Shown here in pieces: positions 26,916-36,469 of a stretch of DNA of 51,888 nucleotides. Source of the stretch: Microcystis elabens FACHB-917 (GTDB lineage Bacteria; Cyanobacteriota; Cyanobacteriia; PCC-6307; Cyanobiaceae); NCBI RefSeq assembly GCF_014698445.1, contig NZ_JACJSZ010000019.1, forward strand, positions 1 through 51,888, in the 5' to 3' direction. The first letter of the stretch is position 1. Each line of letters starts with the position of its first letter. The position numbers were made by a program, and so were the translations under genes. The notes under the pieces are model-generated. The model saw only the letters and a program-made list of their open reading frames with translations, had not been told where the DNA came from and made no database searches.

Positions 26916-27330
26916 AGGCGGCCCGGGCACTGCGCAGGTCGTAGAGCAGGTCCTCGAGCGTGAGCTGGTCCAGTTCCCGCTCCAGGGCCTTCAGCAGGCG
27001 GCGATTGAGCACCCGGGTCACCCGGTCGCTGGGGCTGGGATCCTCCTGCGCGGGCGCCAGGGCGATCAGGCTGCCGGCCGGCGCCTCCACCGCCGCCAGG
27101 ATCGCCGCCAGCGGCACCTCGGCGGGCGGGCGCCGCAGCCGGTAGCCCCCCTGCCGGCCCCGGCGGGCCTCCACCAGCCCGGCGCGGCGCAGCTTGAGCA
27201 TCAGCTGCTCCAGCATCGGGCCGGGCAGGTCCTGGGCCTCGGCCATGGCGCTCACCGACTGCCAGCGCGGCGGATCGAGGGCCAGCTCCAGCAGGGCCTT
27301 GAGGGCGTAGATGCCGCTGCGGCGCAGCAT
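26884..27330 (-). CDS. Rrf2-family transcriptional regulator
   Basis: A 148-residue winged-helix regulator: N-terminal IYALKALLELALDPP, helix-turn-helix SVSAMAEAQDLPGPMLEQLM, and the wing GLVEARRGRQGGYRLRRPPA typical of Rrf2. The three-cysteine cluster site of IscR/NsrR is absent; the protein has no cysteine at all, so Fe-S sensing is unlikely. Its ATG overlaps the ubiD stop (TGATG), so it is translated after ubiD. Confidence 0.88.
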   Translation of the reverse strand: MLRRSGIYALKALLELALDPPRWQSVSAMAEAQDLPGPMLEQLMLKLRRAGLVEARRGRQGGYRLRRPPAEVPLAAILAAVEAPAGSLIALAPAQEDPSPSDRVTRVLNRRLLKALERELDQLTLEDLLYDLRSARAAFSEAGGLLLG

Positions 27331-28907
27331 CAGCGGCCGGCCGCGAGGCGCTCCAGCACGTGCTCCAGGGTGTAGCCGAACAGGGCGGGATCGGGCTCGC
27401 CGCGGCCCAGGTCGTCGAGGCCCAGTTCGCTCCAGCGGGCATCCACCCGGGCCTCCAGGGCGGCGTCCCGGCCCAGGGCCTGGCCCCAGTCATGGCGTTT
27501 TTCCGGGCCGATCTTGGTGGTGGCGTCAATGGCGAGCCGGCCGCCGAGACCCAGGCGCTCGCTGGCGAAGTCGAGCGAGTCGAACGGGGTGTCCTCCAGC
27601 ACGAACAGGTCGCGCTGGGGATCCACCTGGGCGCTGATCGCCCAGATCACCTGGCGCGGGTCGCGGATCGCGATCGACTTGTCGACCACCACGACGAACT
27701 TGGTGTAGGTGAACTGGGGCAGGGCGCTCCAGAAGGCCATCGCCGCCCGCTTGGCCTGGCCCGGGTAGGCCTTGTCGATGGCGATCACCGCCAGCTTGTA
27801 GCTGAGGCCTTCCATCGGCAGGAAGAAATCGACGATCTCCGGGATCTGCTGTCGCAGGATCGGCGTGTAGATGCGGTTCAGGGCAATCGCCAGCATCGCG
27901 TCCTCCTTGGGAGGGCGGCCGCTGAAGGTGGTGAAGTAGATCGGATCGCGCCGCTGGGTCACGCACTGGAACCTCACCAGCGGCGATTCCTCCACGCCGC
28001 CATAGAAGCCCATGTGATCGCCGAAGGGGCCGTCGGGCAGCTCTTCGCCCGGCGTGATCGTGCCCTCCAGCACCACTTCGCTGTGGCTGGGCACCTCGAG
28101 ATTCACGGTCTTGCACTTCGCCAGCCGCACGCCCTCACCGCCATAGAGGCCGGCGAACAGCCACTCGCTCAGCTGCACTGGAATCGGCGTGGCCGCCGCC
28201 ATCACCAGCAGCGGATGCACGCCGATGGCGATCGCGATCTCGAGCTTTTTCCCCATGGCCGCCGCCTTGCGCAGGTGGCGCGCGCCGCCGCGCACGCTCA
28301 GCCAGTGCACGGTCATCGTGTTGAGGCTTTGCTGCTGCAACCGGTAGACGCCCACGTTCGGGGTGCCGGTTTCGGGGTCCTTGGTGATCACCAGGCCGAG
28401 GGTGATGATGCGGCCGGCATCCCCGGGCCAGGGGCGCAGCAGGGGCAGGGCATCGAGGTTCACCTGCTCCCCCTTGAACACCTGCTGGCGGCAGGGGGGC
28501 GTGAGATCAAGATCCGGCCGGGCCCGCAGCAGATCCCAGGCCAGGCCGCCGTAGCGCCTCAGCTCCCCCAGTCCCTTGGGGGGCCGCGGCTGCTGCAGCA
28601 GGGCCAGCTTCTCGCCGAGGGCCTCCAGCTCTTCGGGCTCCTCCATGCCCATGCTCCAGAGCACCCGCTCCTGGGTGCCGAGCAGGTTGATCGCCACCGG
28701 CAGCGAGGAGCCGATCACGTTTTCAAACAGCAGCGCCGGCCCGCCCAGGCCCAGCACCCGGTCGGCGATGGCGGCCAGCTCCAGATCGGGATCCACCGGC
28801 ACGCTGATCCGGCGCAGCCGGCCGCGGGTCTCCAGCAGCTGGAGGAAGCCGCGGAGGTCGCGGCGGGCCTTGGCGGCGAACAAAGGCTGGCAGTCGGCTG
28901 GCCGCAC
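27330..28907 (-). CDS. ubiD: UbiD-family decarboxylase
   Basis: Prenylated-FMN-dependent (de)carboxylase of the UbiD family; in cyanobacteria proposed to act on 4-hydroxybenzoate derivatives in plastoquinone synthesis. About 525 residues. Conserved parts: LRGFLQLLETRGRLRRISVP, the prFMN/metal region including RGGARHLRKAAAMGKKLEIA, the glutamate-rich GTITPGEELPDGPFGDHMGF, and GFYGGVEESPLVRFQCVTQR. The frame is open to 29123, but that overlaps the metallopeptidase gene; the GTG at 28907 (VRPADCQPLFA) is the most economical start. The stop overlaps the Rrf2 ATG. Confidence 0.93.
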   Translation of the reverse strand: MRPADCQPLFAAKARRDLRGFLQLLETRGRLRRISVPVDPDLELAAIADRVLGLGGPALLFENVIGSSLPVAINLLGTQERVLWSMGMEEPEELEALGEKLALLQQPRPPKGLGELRRYGGLAWDLLRARPDLDLTPPCRQQVFKGEQVNLDALPLLRPWPGDAGRIITLGLVITKDPETGTPNVGVYRLQQQSLNTMTVHWLSVRGGARHLRKAAAMGKKLEIAIAIGVHPLLVMAAATPIPVQLSEWLFAGLYGGEGVRLAKCKTVNLEVPSHSEVVLEGTITPGEELPDGPFGDHMGFYGGVEESPLVRFQCVTQRRDPIYFTTFSGRPPKEDAMLAIALNRIYTPILRQQIPEIVDFFLPMEGLSYKLAVIAIDKAYPGQAKRAAMAFWSALPQFTYTKFVVVVDKSIAIRDPRQVIWAISAQVDPQRDLFVLEDTPFDSLDFASERLGLGGRLAIDATTKIGPEKRHDWGQALGRDAALEARVDARWSELGLDDLGRGEPDPALFGYTLEHVLERLAAGR

Positions 28908-28947
28908 TCTGGCGCGTCGAGCCGGCCGCCCGCGCCGGGGGCACCGT

Positions 28948-29706
28948 TCAGCCGGGTGGGCTGGGCAGGGATTCAGCATGGGGGCCCTGTGTGCTGATGA
29001 TCGGCAGCTGATTAAGCAGGCGACGTCGCTCCGGCCAGTCGGGCTGCAATGCATCGAGAAGGGCAACGAACTTCTCTTCATGGGTGGGAACCCGCAGATG
29101 GGCCAGCTCATGCAGCACGACATAGTCGAGACAGGCCCGGGGCTTCTGGGCCAGCTGGGTATTCAGACGGATGTTGCGGGTGGCTGGGTTGCAGCTGCCC
29201 CACTGGCGACTCATGGCCTGAACGAACAGGCGATTCATCTGCACACCCAGGCGACGCTGCCAGTGTTCGATCAGGCCTGCCGCCTCCTGCCGGAGCTGTC
29301 TGCGGTACCAGGCCGCCAGGACACTCCGGCGCTTCTCAGGCGTGGCGCCGGGACGCACGAAGAGCATCAGCCGTCCGGGGTGAACCTCAACCGTTGGAGC
29401 GGCCTGCACCTCCTCGATGTGCAGCAGCAGCCTCTCGCCCCAGAGGACGTGAGATTCCCGCTCCACCACCAGCCTGGGGCTCTCGCGCGGCTGTGCGGCA
29501 AGGCGGGCCTGCTGCCTGCGGATCCAGGCCAGCTTGCCGATGGCGTAGGCGCGCACATGGTCGGTGCTCATTCCATGCGGGGCGGAGATGCGCACGGATC
29601 CATCGGGCGGCACCACCGAGAGATGCAGGTGTTTGATCGGCTTGTGGGTGACCACCACTGGCACGCTCCCGATCAGCAGCTGGTGACTGGTGGGTGCCTG
29701 CGACAT
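28948..29706 (-). CDS. YgjP-like (DUF45) metallopeptidase linked to hsdR
   Basis: A 252-residue protein of the M48/SprT-like DUF45 family: conserved SRQWGSCNPATRNIRLN and the zinc motif HELAH in LDYVVLHELAHLRVPTHEEKF. Such genes often sit at the end of type I restriction-modification operons, where their role is unproven. Here the ATG at 29706 overlaps the hsdR stop (TGATG), so its synthesis is tied to HsdR. It could process or turn over a restriction subunit; that is inference. Confidence 0.88.
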   Translation of the reverse strand: MSQAPTSHQLLIGSVPVVVTHKPIKHLHLSVVPPDGSVRISAPHGMSTDHVRAYAIGKLAWIRRQQARLAAQPRESPRLVVERESHVLWGERLLLHIEEVQAAPTVEVHPGRLMLFVRPGATPEKRRSVLAAWYRRQLRQEAAGLIEHWQRRLGVQMNRLFVQAMSRQWGSCNPATRNIRLNTQLAQKPRACLDYVVLHELAHLRVPTHEEKFVALLDALQPDWPERRRLLNQLPIISTQGPHAESLPSPPG

Positions 29707-32700
29707 CAGTATTCAGCCTGCGCCATCAGGACCGCAAACAACCGTTCCACCTCAGCTGTGTCCTGCAGCAACCCGAACAACGCGGCCTTGATCACCTGCT
29801 CCTTGGCCTGGACACCCTTCCAGCCATCGGGCCGCACCTGGCGCACGGTGCGATCGATGCGCAGGGCCAGATCCAGATCGCCGTTGAGGTTGCTCCAGAG
29901 GGCTCGCTTGCCAGGGCTATCGAGCACTGAGGGCGTGGTGTCAGCGGTTTGCTGTTGCAGTTGGCGAGCAAGGTCAGCCACGCGACGGAGGTACTCCTCG
30001 TAGGCGCCAGCCTGCTGCTTGCGGAAGCGGATGATCTCATCGAGCACCTGAGACATCCGGTCGTAGAAGGCAGGGTCGTTGGCTCGCTCGTTGATGATCG
30101 TGCGCCTGAAGTTGCCTTCGATGGTCTCCTGCACCGCCTTACGGTTGCTGGCCCCCTTGCCGAACGTGGCATTGATCGCCTGGGCGACACCCGTCCTGAC
30201 GATCAGCTCCAGCAGGCCGATGTCATCAAAGGCGGAGATCTTGCGGGGCTGATCGGCCTCGATGTAGGCGTCGATCAGGAAGCGCATGTCAGCTTCGTAG
30301 GCCTTCAGGTCGAGGTTCTCCCCTGAGGCAAGGCGGATCACCTGGCGCCAGTTGAGGGCCTTGTCACGCAGCTTGGTGATGCGGGCGGCCTCACTGCGAC
30401 TGTAGCCGGCGTCGGTGAGTTCGTTGGCCAACGCGGCGTGGGTGCGGGTCAGCTCGGCCACCGCTTTGTAGTAGGCCATGCGCAGAGGCTCACGTTCCTG
30501 AAGGTCATTCGGGTTTTCGGTGTTGCCGCAGAAGTGATGCAGGATGGACAACTCGTCCATGGGCGGTGCGACGGGCTCAGCCAGCAGCGCCTCCTGCTCC
30601 AGGGCCTGATCCAGACGTTCCTTGGCTTTCTTCAGGCGATCCTGCAGCAGCACATCTGGATCAGGGCCACCTGAGGAGTGATCCAGATCATCCTTGGAGT
30701 ACACCGAGATGGCGTTCTCCACCTTCTTGAACAGGTCCTTGTAGTCGACGATCAGGCCATAGGGCTTGTCGTCGCCATCCAGGCGGTTGGTACGGCAGAT
30801 CGCCTGGAACAGGCCGTGATCCTGCATCGACTTGTCGATGTAGAGCACGCTGCAGGAAGGGGCGTCGAAGCCGGTGAGCAGCTTGTCGACCACGATCAGC
30901 AGCTTCATCCGTGCCGGCTGGCTGATGAACAGCTGCTTGGCCTGTTCTTCATAGGTTTCGGTGCGGCTCATCCCTGGTTGCGGGGCCACGCCGAGGAGAA
31001 GCTGCTCGTAGATGGTGAAGATCACCTGCTTGTCGGTTTCGGTGTTGGCGCCGACCTCCTCCTTGCTCACATCAGCAGCCTTGGGGTCGTAGGAGGTGAT
31101 CACGGCGCACTTGCCCTTGAGCGCCGTCTGGTTGAACAGCTCGAAGTAGCGGCAGGCCTCATAGATGCTGGAGGCCACCAGGATCGCGTTGCCGCGTTCG
31201 CTCGCCAGCCGCGGGATGTTGACCGCAAAATCGTGGATGATGTCGAACACGATGCGCTCCATCCTTGAGCGGGAACTGAGCACGTTCTGCAGGGTGCCCC
31301 ACTGGCGCTTGAGCTCCCGTTGCTGCCAGGCGTTGAGTGTGGCGGTCTTGGTGTCGAACCACTGATCCACCCGCTCCTGGGAGCTGAGGCGTTGATCGAT
31401 GTCGCGGGCCTCGTACACCAGATCGAGCACCACCTGGTCGTCGACGCCCTCGCTGAACTTGTAGGTGTGGATGTAGCCGCCGAACACCTCCAGGCTGGTG
31501 GCCTTGTCTTTCTTGAGTAGGGGCGTGCCGGTGAAGCCGATGAACACGGCCTCGGGCAGCAGCGCCTTCATCACCCGGTGCAACTTACCGCTCTGGGTGC
31601 GGTGGCACTCATCCACGAAGATGAACAGTTCGCCCACCGCAGGGCTCGGCTGGGCTTGCAGATCGGCAAGATACTGCTCGAAATTCTCCACGCCGCGTGC
31701 GCCGAACTTGTGCACCAGGGAGCAGAGCAGCCGGGGTGTGGGCTGAGCCAGGGCCTGCAGTAGATCCCTGCCGCTGCTGCTGCGCTGGATCGTTTCGCCC
31801 GCGGCGCCGAACACGCTTTCGATCTGCTTGTCCAGCTCGTCGCGGTCGGTGATGATCACGACGCGGGCGTTGGGGTTGTTGGCCAGGATCCAGCGGGCCA
31901 GCAGCACCATCACGATGCTTTTGCCACTGCCCTGGGTGTGCCAGATGATGCCGCCGCGGCGTTCCTGGACGTGATGCTGGGCTGCCTTGATGCCGAAGTA
32001 CTGGTGAACCCGCGGCAGCTTCTTGATGCCACCATCGAACAGCACGAAGTCGCGCAGCAATTCGATCAGCCGATCCTTGCGACAGATCTTGAGAAGATAC
32101 TTGTCGAGTTTCAGGCGGCTGTTGTCGGCTTCATCCTCCTTCCAGCTGAGGAAGTATTTCTCGGGTGTCTGGATGGCGCCGTAGCGCAGACCTTCGGAAT
32201 CATTGCCAGCCAGCACCAGCTGGTTGGTGGCAAAGAACCAGGCGTTGAACTCGCTCTGCTGGTTGGAGAGATTCTGGCGGATACCATCGCCGATGCTTAC
32301 ACGGCTGCGCTTGAGCTCGATCACGCCGATGGCAATGCCGTTCACGTACAGCACCAGATCCGGGCGCCGCTCGCGGGCGCCCTTCAGCGTCACCTCCTCA
32401 GCGATGGCGAAATCGTTGGCTTCCGGGTGCTCCCAGTCGATCAGGCACACGGTGCTGGTGGGCTGATCGGCGGCGGCCTTCACCTGCACGCCATAACGCA
32501 GCAGCGAGTAGAGGCGGCGGTTGGCCTCGTAGAGGCCGGCCTGGCTGACATCCGCCGCGCCTCTGAGCTGATAAAGGGCACCACTGATCTCGGCAGGGCT
32601 GTAGCCGCGCCTTTGCAGGTAGGCGGTGAGGAACCCTTCCTCGATGTTGCTGTTGCCGGGGCGATCCTTCCAGTTGCCCAGAACGCGATAGCCAAGCTGC

Positions 32701-32759
32701 TCCTCAAACAGCCGAAGCACCCGATCCTGGGTGGCCCGTTCGAAACCGAGGCCGCTCAT
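29706..32759 (-). CDS. hsdR: Type I restriction enzyme, motor/endonuclease subunit
   Basis: Cuts unmodified DNA after ATP-driven translocation, working with HsdM and HsdS. A full 1017 residues. The N-terminal PD-(D/E)xK nuclease reads RRPDLVLYVNGIAIGVIELKRS (E and K near residue 145). The helicase has Walker A HTQGSGKSIVMVLL (about 275), VVIITDRDELDKQ, DECHRTQSGKLH (about 381), and FTGTPLLKKD. No lesion seen. Its start overlaps the stop of a 54-codon ORF (ATGA). It is separated from hsdM/hsdS by about 6 kb of other defence genes. Confidence 0.95.
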   Translation of the reverse strand: MSGLGFERATQDRVLRLFEEQLGYRVLGNWKDRPGNSNIEEGFLTAYLQRRGYSPAEISGALYQLRGAADVSQAGLYEANRRLYSLLRYGVQVKAAADQPTSTVCLIDWEHPEANDFAIAEEVTLKGARERRPDLVLYVNGIAIGVIELKRSRVSIGDGIRQNLSNQQSEFNAWFFATNQLVLAGNDSEGLRYGAIQTPEKYFLSWKEDEADNSRLKLDKYLLKICRKDRLIELLRDFVLFDGGIKKLPRVHQYFGIKAAQHHVQERRGGIIWHTQGSGKSIVMVLLARWILANNPNARVVIITDRDELDKQIESVFGAAGETIQRSSSGRDLLQALAQPTPRLLCSLVHKFGARGVENFEQYLADLQAQPSPAVGELFIFVDECHRTQSGKLHRVMKALLPEAVFIGFTGTPLLKKDKATSLEVFGGYIHTYKFSEGVDDQVVLDLVYEARDIDQRLSSQERVDQWFDTKTATLNAWQQRELKRQWGTLQNVLSSRSRMERIVFDIIHDFAVNIPRLASERGNAILVASSIYEACRYFELFNQTALKGKCAVITSYDPKAADVSKEEVGANTETDKQVIFTIYEQLLLGVAPQPGMSRTETYEEQAKQLFISQPARMKLLIVVDKLLTGFDAPSCSVLYIDKSMQDHGLFQAICRTNRLDGDDKPYGLIVDYKDLFKKVENAISVYSKDDLDHSSGGPDPDVLLQDRLKKAKERLDQALEQEALLAEPVAPPMDELSILHHFCGNTENPNDLQEREPLRMAYYKAVAELTRTHAALANELTDAGYSRSEAARITKLRDKALNWRQVIRLASGENLDLKAYEADMRFLIDAYIEADQPRKISAFDDIGLLELIVRTGVAQAINATFGKGASNRKAVQETIEGNFRRTIINERANDPAFYDRMSQVLDEIIRFRKQQAGAYEEYLRRVADLARQLQQQTADTTPSVLDSPGKRALWSNLNGDLDLALRIDRTVRQVRPDGWKGVQAKEQVIKAALFGLLQDTAEVERLFAVLMAQAEY

Positions 32760-32920
32760 CCCTCTGTTCGCGGAGCGTCAGGTCCCTCCAGCACAGGCTG
32801 CCCGTTTTGCAAGGTGACGGTGTAGTGGCCGAGAAGACGCTTGCGTTCCAGCTCGGCAGTCACCGCCTGCTGGAGGACCTGCAGAACCTCCTCAACATTG
32901 GGGGGAAGCGCTGAACTCAT
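32756..32920 (-). CDS. 54-residue protein coupled to hsdR
   Basis: From the ATG at 32920 (ribosome site GGGGGAAG on the minus strand) a small protein begins MSSALPPNVEEVLQVLQQAV and continues with a helix and a short strand-turn-strand (HYTVTLQNGQPVLEG). Its stop overlaps the hsdR ATG (ATGA), so HsdR translation should depend on it. Acidic with an amphipathic helix; no domain recognised. It may be a leader for coupling or a small partner of HsdR. Confidence 0.65.
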   Translation of the reverse strand: MSSALPPNVEEVLQVLQQAVTAELERKRLLGHYTVTLQNGQPVLEGPDAPRTEG

Positions 32921-33016
32921 CAGGTCATCTTCCCCCAAGTTCCATCTTCAAAGTAGCGGATACCAGGCATGCAGCGATGCCGGCGTGTGCTTGTCGTTGT
33001 CGCTCCCCGGCCGGTG

Positions 33017-34512
33017 TCATGACATCACCTCCCACCAGCCGCTCTTCGTAGGCCCGCGGTGCTGGATCCGGCCCTCGGCACGTAACTTCTTGAGGTGATA
33101 GCTGATCCCATCCACGCTGAGTTGCAGGGCCTCGGCCAGATCTCTGGTGGTGATCGTGGGCTGCTGCCGCATCAAGGCCAGGATCCGCTCGCGGGTCTTG
33201 CCGGCCAGCAAGGGAGCCGCAGGCTTTTCTTGGGTGGTTTCTTCCGTAGCTTCTTGGGTAGTCTCCGTAGCTTCTTGGGTGGTTTCCTGGGTCAGGGCTG
33301 AGGTTGGGGGCCTCCCCAGGCTGATCCGAAACCCATCCTCCAGAGCGAACATCGGCTCGCTCAGGCCCGCTTCGCGGCAGCGGCGGATCATGTCGCCGGT
33401 GCCGGTGCCCAGGCGTTCGATGTACTGGGTGAGATAGAGGGGTTCAGCAAGCAGGGGATTGGCGGGGATCGAGCCGTGGGGCTGGCGCAGCTGGACGAGG
33501 CTGAGGGACGGCGGCAGGCTGCCGGGGTTCCAGATCTCCACCCGATCGGCGAACACCATCACCTGCACCGAGCCGTTGCTGGTGTAGTCGCGGTGGGCGA
33601 CGGCGTTGACGATCGCCTCGCGGATCACTTCCGGCGGAATCTCGTAGGCGGCGGGAGCCTGGGTGGAGGCGGCGCGGGTGCCGACGGTGAAGCTGAGGCG
33701 AGCGAGCACGAAATCCACGGCCTGATCCACAAGCTCGAACACCGTTCCCTTGAACACCTGATAGGAGGGGATCGGCTTGGCCACGGCGGTGCCATGGAAG
33801 TGGGCGGCCTTCAGTTCACTGCTGATCAGAAAGCGCTGGGGTTGGCGGCCAAACAACGGCACGGCGGCGTGCACGGGCTGGCCGTTGGCGAGCAGGTTGA
33901 GATGGGTGAGCAGCTCGGATGGGGAGGCGTTGGGCGGCAAGGGAAGCCGCGCACCTGGCGGGCCCGGTCGATGAACCAGGCCATGCGCTCGGGATCGAGA
34001 TCAGCCAACGTGGCCTGGGGGCAGTGGGAGGCGTCAAAGGGGCCGCTGCGGATCAGCTGGCGATCGTCGAGCCACTGCACCAGGGCGGCATAGAGGCCGG
34101 CGATCAGTTCGGCGCTGGTGGCGAAGCGTCGCCGCACCAGCGAGGCCTCGGCCTGGCGGATCAGGCCGAGCATGCGCGGATCGCGGCTGGTGTCGTCGGC
34201 AGCCTTGAGAAAGATCAGCCGCGTCTTACCCCGCTCACCGGCGCGTTGAAATTCCCGCTCGGTGGGGAAGAGCCCCTCGGCATCGACGCTGCCGACCTCA
34301 CTGCCGAACTGGCCCACATAATGCTCGCACCGGTCCACCAAATGCAGGTAGAGATCGTCGGCGCGGCGGTCGCTGGCGGGCAGGTCTTCGAACAGCACAG
34401 GCTCGAAGAAGCGCCGCAGCAGGGGATCTCCCTGCAGGAAATCGCGCAGGGCCAGGCGCTCGGCCGCGAACTCCTTCTGCATGCTGCTGAGGAAGCGCGC
34501 GTGGCGGGTCAT
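33017..34512 (-). pseudogene. DUF4062 + RecG-type ATPase + wHTH protein, split by one frameshift
   Basis: The first frame (from the ATG at 34512) gives a DUF4062 domain (FLSSMQKEFAAERLALRDFL, then a conserved PxxREFxRA...KTRLIFLK region) and reads to WFIDRARQVRGF. Homology then jumps to the next frame (PPNASPSELLTHLNLLANGQ), which carries an HATPase_c_4/RecG-like domain (IREAIVNAVAHRDYTSNGSV, VEIWNPGSLPP, GTGTGDMIRRC), a Thr/Gln/Glu repeat linker, and a C-terminal winged helix (TTRDLAEALQLSVDGISYHL). Adding one C in the run at about 33945-33950 restores FPLPPNAS and one open frame of about 498 codons. The start overlaps the DUF262 stop (ATGA). Either a recent lesion, phase variation, or a sequencing error. 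Confidence 0.8.
33227..33292 (-). repeat. Short in-gene tandem repeat coding TTQEATE units
   Basis: Near-identical units of about 24 bp (GTAGCTTCTTGGGTGGT and variants on the plus strand) occur three to four times and translate as TTQEATETTQEATEETTQE, a flexible linker between the ATPase part and the winged helix. Such repeats can expand or contract by slippage. Confidence 0.75.
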
Positions 34513-36467
34513 ACGGCCACGGGATCAAGGCTCAGGATCTCTCGCTCCACATAGGTCCGGAAGGCGGACGGCGAGGTGAAGCAGCGGAACCCGGCGGCGC
34601 TGGCCAGGGCCAGGGTGGCGGGCTCTTCGTTGAGCAGCACGGCCACAGGCTGGCTGAGCTCTTCTTGGATGCCGGCGGGCCAGGCCAGGTCGAACACGGC
34701 GCGCTGTTCGCCTGTGGCTGGATCGGCGAAGTCGTAGGCGAGGGTGCCAAGGGTGAGGGACTGATCACCCATCCAGGCGTTGAGACCGATCAGCTCGACT
34801 TCTTCTTCCTCGCTGGTGATGCCACCGAGTGTTTCGGCGCCTGGAGCAGGTACGGCGGCCGCGGGGCCGGACAGCCAGCGGGTGTCTCCATGGAGCAGCT
34901 CCTCCAACCGGGCGTTAACTTCGGCTGCCAGCAACGCCTTGCGGGCCTCAAGGAAGGAGCGGAAGTTCTCGAGCTTCCAGAGTTCTGGATCGGGGGGGAT
35001 CCACTGGGAGGTTAGGGCACCTGGATGGGCTGCCTCGATCTCGGGGAAGTACATCTCCGGCAGACGATCGAGGATTTTGATATTGGTGTCTTTGGTGAGG
35101 AAGCAGAAGTTGGCCAGGGCGTTGACCTCTGGTCTGCGGTAGCCGGCCTTGTAGAGCTGGGCCTTGGGGAAGATGTGATGCACCTCCAGGCGGCTCATCT
35201 TGCCGAGCATGCCGGCCTTGAGCGGCAGGCCAGTGCCCCAGTCCCGGGCCTCGCCCATGCGGGTAAGCAGGTAGAGCACGGGGTAGAAGCGGGCTCCGAG
35301 GCTCCAGCCAGTGAAGTGCCCGGGTTCGACCCGTAGCCCGCCATGCCAGAGGCGCAGCTGCTCCAGCAGGCGCTCCAGCCCGGCGCCTTCGCCTTCGAGG
35401 GCAGCGAGATCCTGATCGATGAACGATTCAGTGGAACCGGAGAAGCGGCCCCACATGCCCGCCTGCACAAACCAGAACAGCAGTCGGTCGCGCTCCACCT
35501 CATCCATGGGGCCGCTGCGCTGATCGAGGTAGCGCACCATCACCGGGACGCTGAAGCGGCCGAAGAACACCTGGTCGTGATCGAGGCCAAGGCGGCCGGC
35601 GATCAGGTTGAGGCAGGTGTCGATGTGCCTGGTGGCGCGCTTGAGGGCGTCCTGGATTTCGGGGGTGCTCTTGTCGTGCAGATAGAGGAACTTGGCCTCG
35701 CCTGTGAGCAGCGTATTCACCGAACGCAGCAGCCAGTCGAGGTTGAAGCTGTAGCCGTGATCGCTCCATTCCTTGAGCTTGGCCTTCATGGTGTCTCGAC
35801 CCTCCGGCCAGTCGGCGCAGATCTTGGCGAGGGCCAGGTCGCCCTTGGAGAGCTTGGTGCCGCCGCTGTTGACGCGGTTAAAGATGTCCACCACCACGTC
35901 GAGGGTCTTGTCGGCGCCGGTGACTTCTTCGATATGAAGGTCGATCTCGGTGATCCCGAGCAGTTGGCTGAGACGACCGATGAACTCCCCGACCCGTGGG
36001 GCCAGCTCGGGGTTCTGGCCGAACTCGGCAGCCAGCTGGCCGAGGCCGGCGCTGCCCAACCCGAGCAGGTTGGTGACATCGATCCAGAGCGGATCGTCCT
36101 TCATCTTCACCGGCTGGTAGAAGGCAAACACTTCCTCCCCGAGATGAAAACGGAGCCCGGTGAAGGCCTGGGCATTGCCATCGAAGAACTTGGGAGGCTT
36201 GCCGCGCACCACGCCATAGAGGGAGGTCATGCGCTGCTGGCCATCGAGCAGCAGCTTCACCACACCAGCGGCCAGCGGGCCATCGCCCCGATGGGTTGCG
36301 GTCCGAGACTCCGTGGCCCATACCAGCAAGCCGCCGACGGGATGGCGTTTGTAGAGGGAATCAAACAGCCCGCGCACCTGGTCACGATTCCAGACGTAGC
36401 CCCGCTGGAACTCGGGCAGGGCCATGTGGCCGCTGTCGATGTGGTCGAGGATGGTGGAGATCTTCAT
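34509..36467 (-). CDS. DUF262 / HNH protein (GmrSD-like restriction factor)
   Basis: A 652-residue protein. The N-terminal DUF262 domain shows LPEFQRGYVWNRDQVRGLFD (residues 18-37) and the DGQQR motif at 75-79, the NTP-handling signature of GmrS. In the middle IFNRVNSGGTKLSKGDLALA is typical of the family. A DUF1524-like HNH motif, LEVHHIFPKAQLYK, lies near residue 430. The last about 80 residues (from AWMGDQSLTLGTL) form an extra domain I cannot name. Related GmrSD enzymes cut modified phage DNA. The start follows the ptuB stop by two bases and the stop overlaps the DUF4062 gene. Confidence 0.85.
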   Translation of the reverse strand: MKISTILDHIDSGHMALPEFQRGYVWNRDQVRGLFDSLYKRHPVGGLLVWATESRTATHRGDGPLAAGVVKLLLDGQQRMTSLYGVVRGKPPKFFDGNAQAFTGLRFHLGEEVFAFYQPVKMKDDPLWIDVTNLLGLGSAGLGQLAAEFGQNPELAPRVGEFIGRLSQLLGITEIDLHIEEVTGADKTLDVVVDIFNRVNSGGTKLSKGDLALAKICADWPEGRDTMKAKLKEWSDHGYSFNLDWLLRSVNTLLTGEAKFLYLHDKSTPEIQDALKRATRHIDTCLNLIAGRLGLDHDQVFFGRFSVPVMVRYLDQRSGPMDEVERDRLLFWFVQAGMWGRFSGSTESFIDQDLAALEGEGAGLERLLEQLRLWHGGLRVEPGHFTGWSLGARFYPVLYLLTRMGEARDWGTGLPLKAGMLGKMSRLEVHHIFPKAQLYKAGYRRPEVNALANFCFLTKDTNIKILDRLPEMYFPEIEAAHPGALTSQWIPPDPELWKLENFRSFLEARKALLAAEVNARLEELLHGDTRWLSGPAAAVPAPGAETLGGITSEEEEVELIGLNAWMGDQSLTLGTLAYDFADPATGEQRAVFDLAWPAGIQEELSQPVAVLLNEEPATLALASAAGFRCFTSPSAFRTYVEREILSLDPVAV

Positions 36468-36469
36468 GT

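Noticed and set aside
33227-33292. Short tandem repeats considered as a CRISPR array
   Set aside because: Units are contiguous, in frame and encode a protein linker; no spacers.
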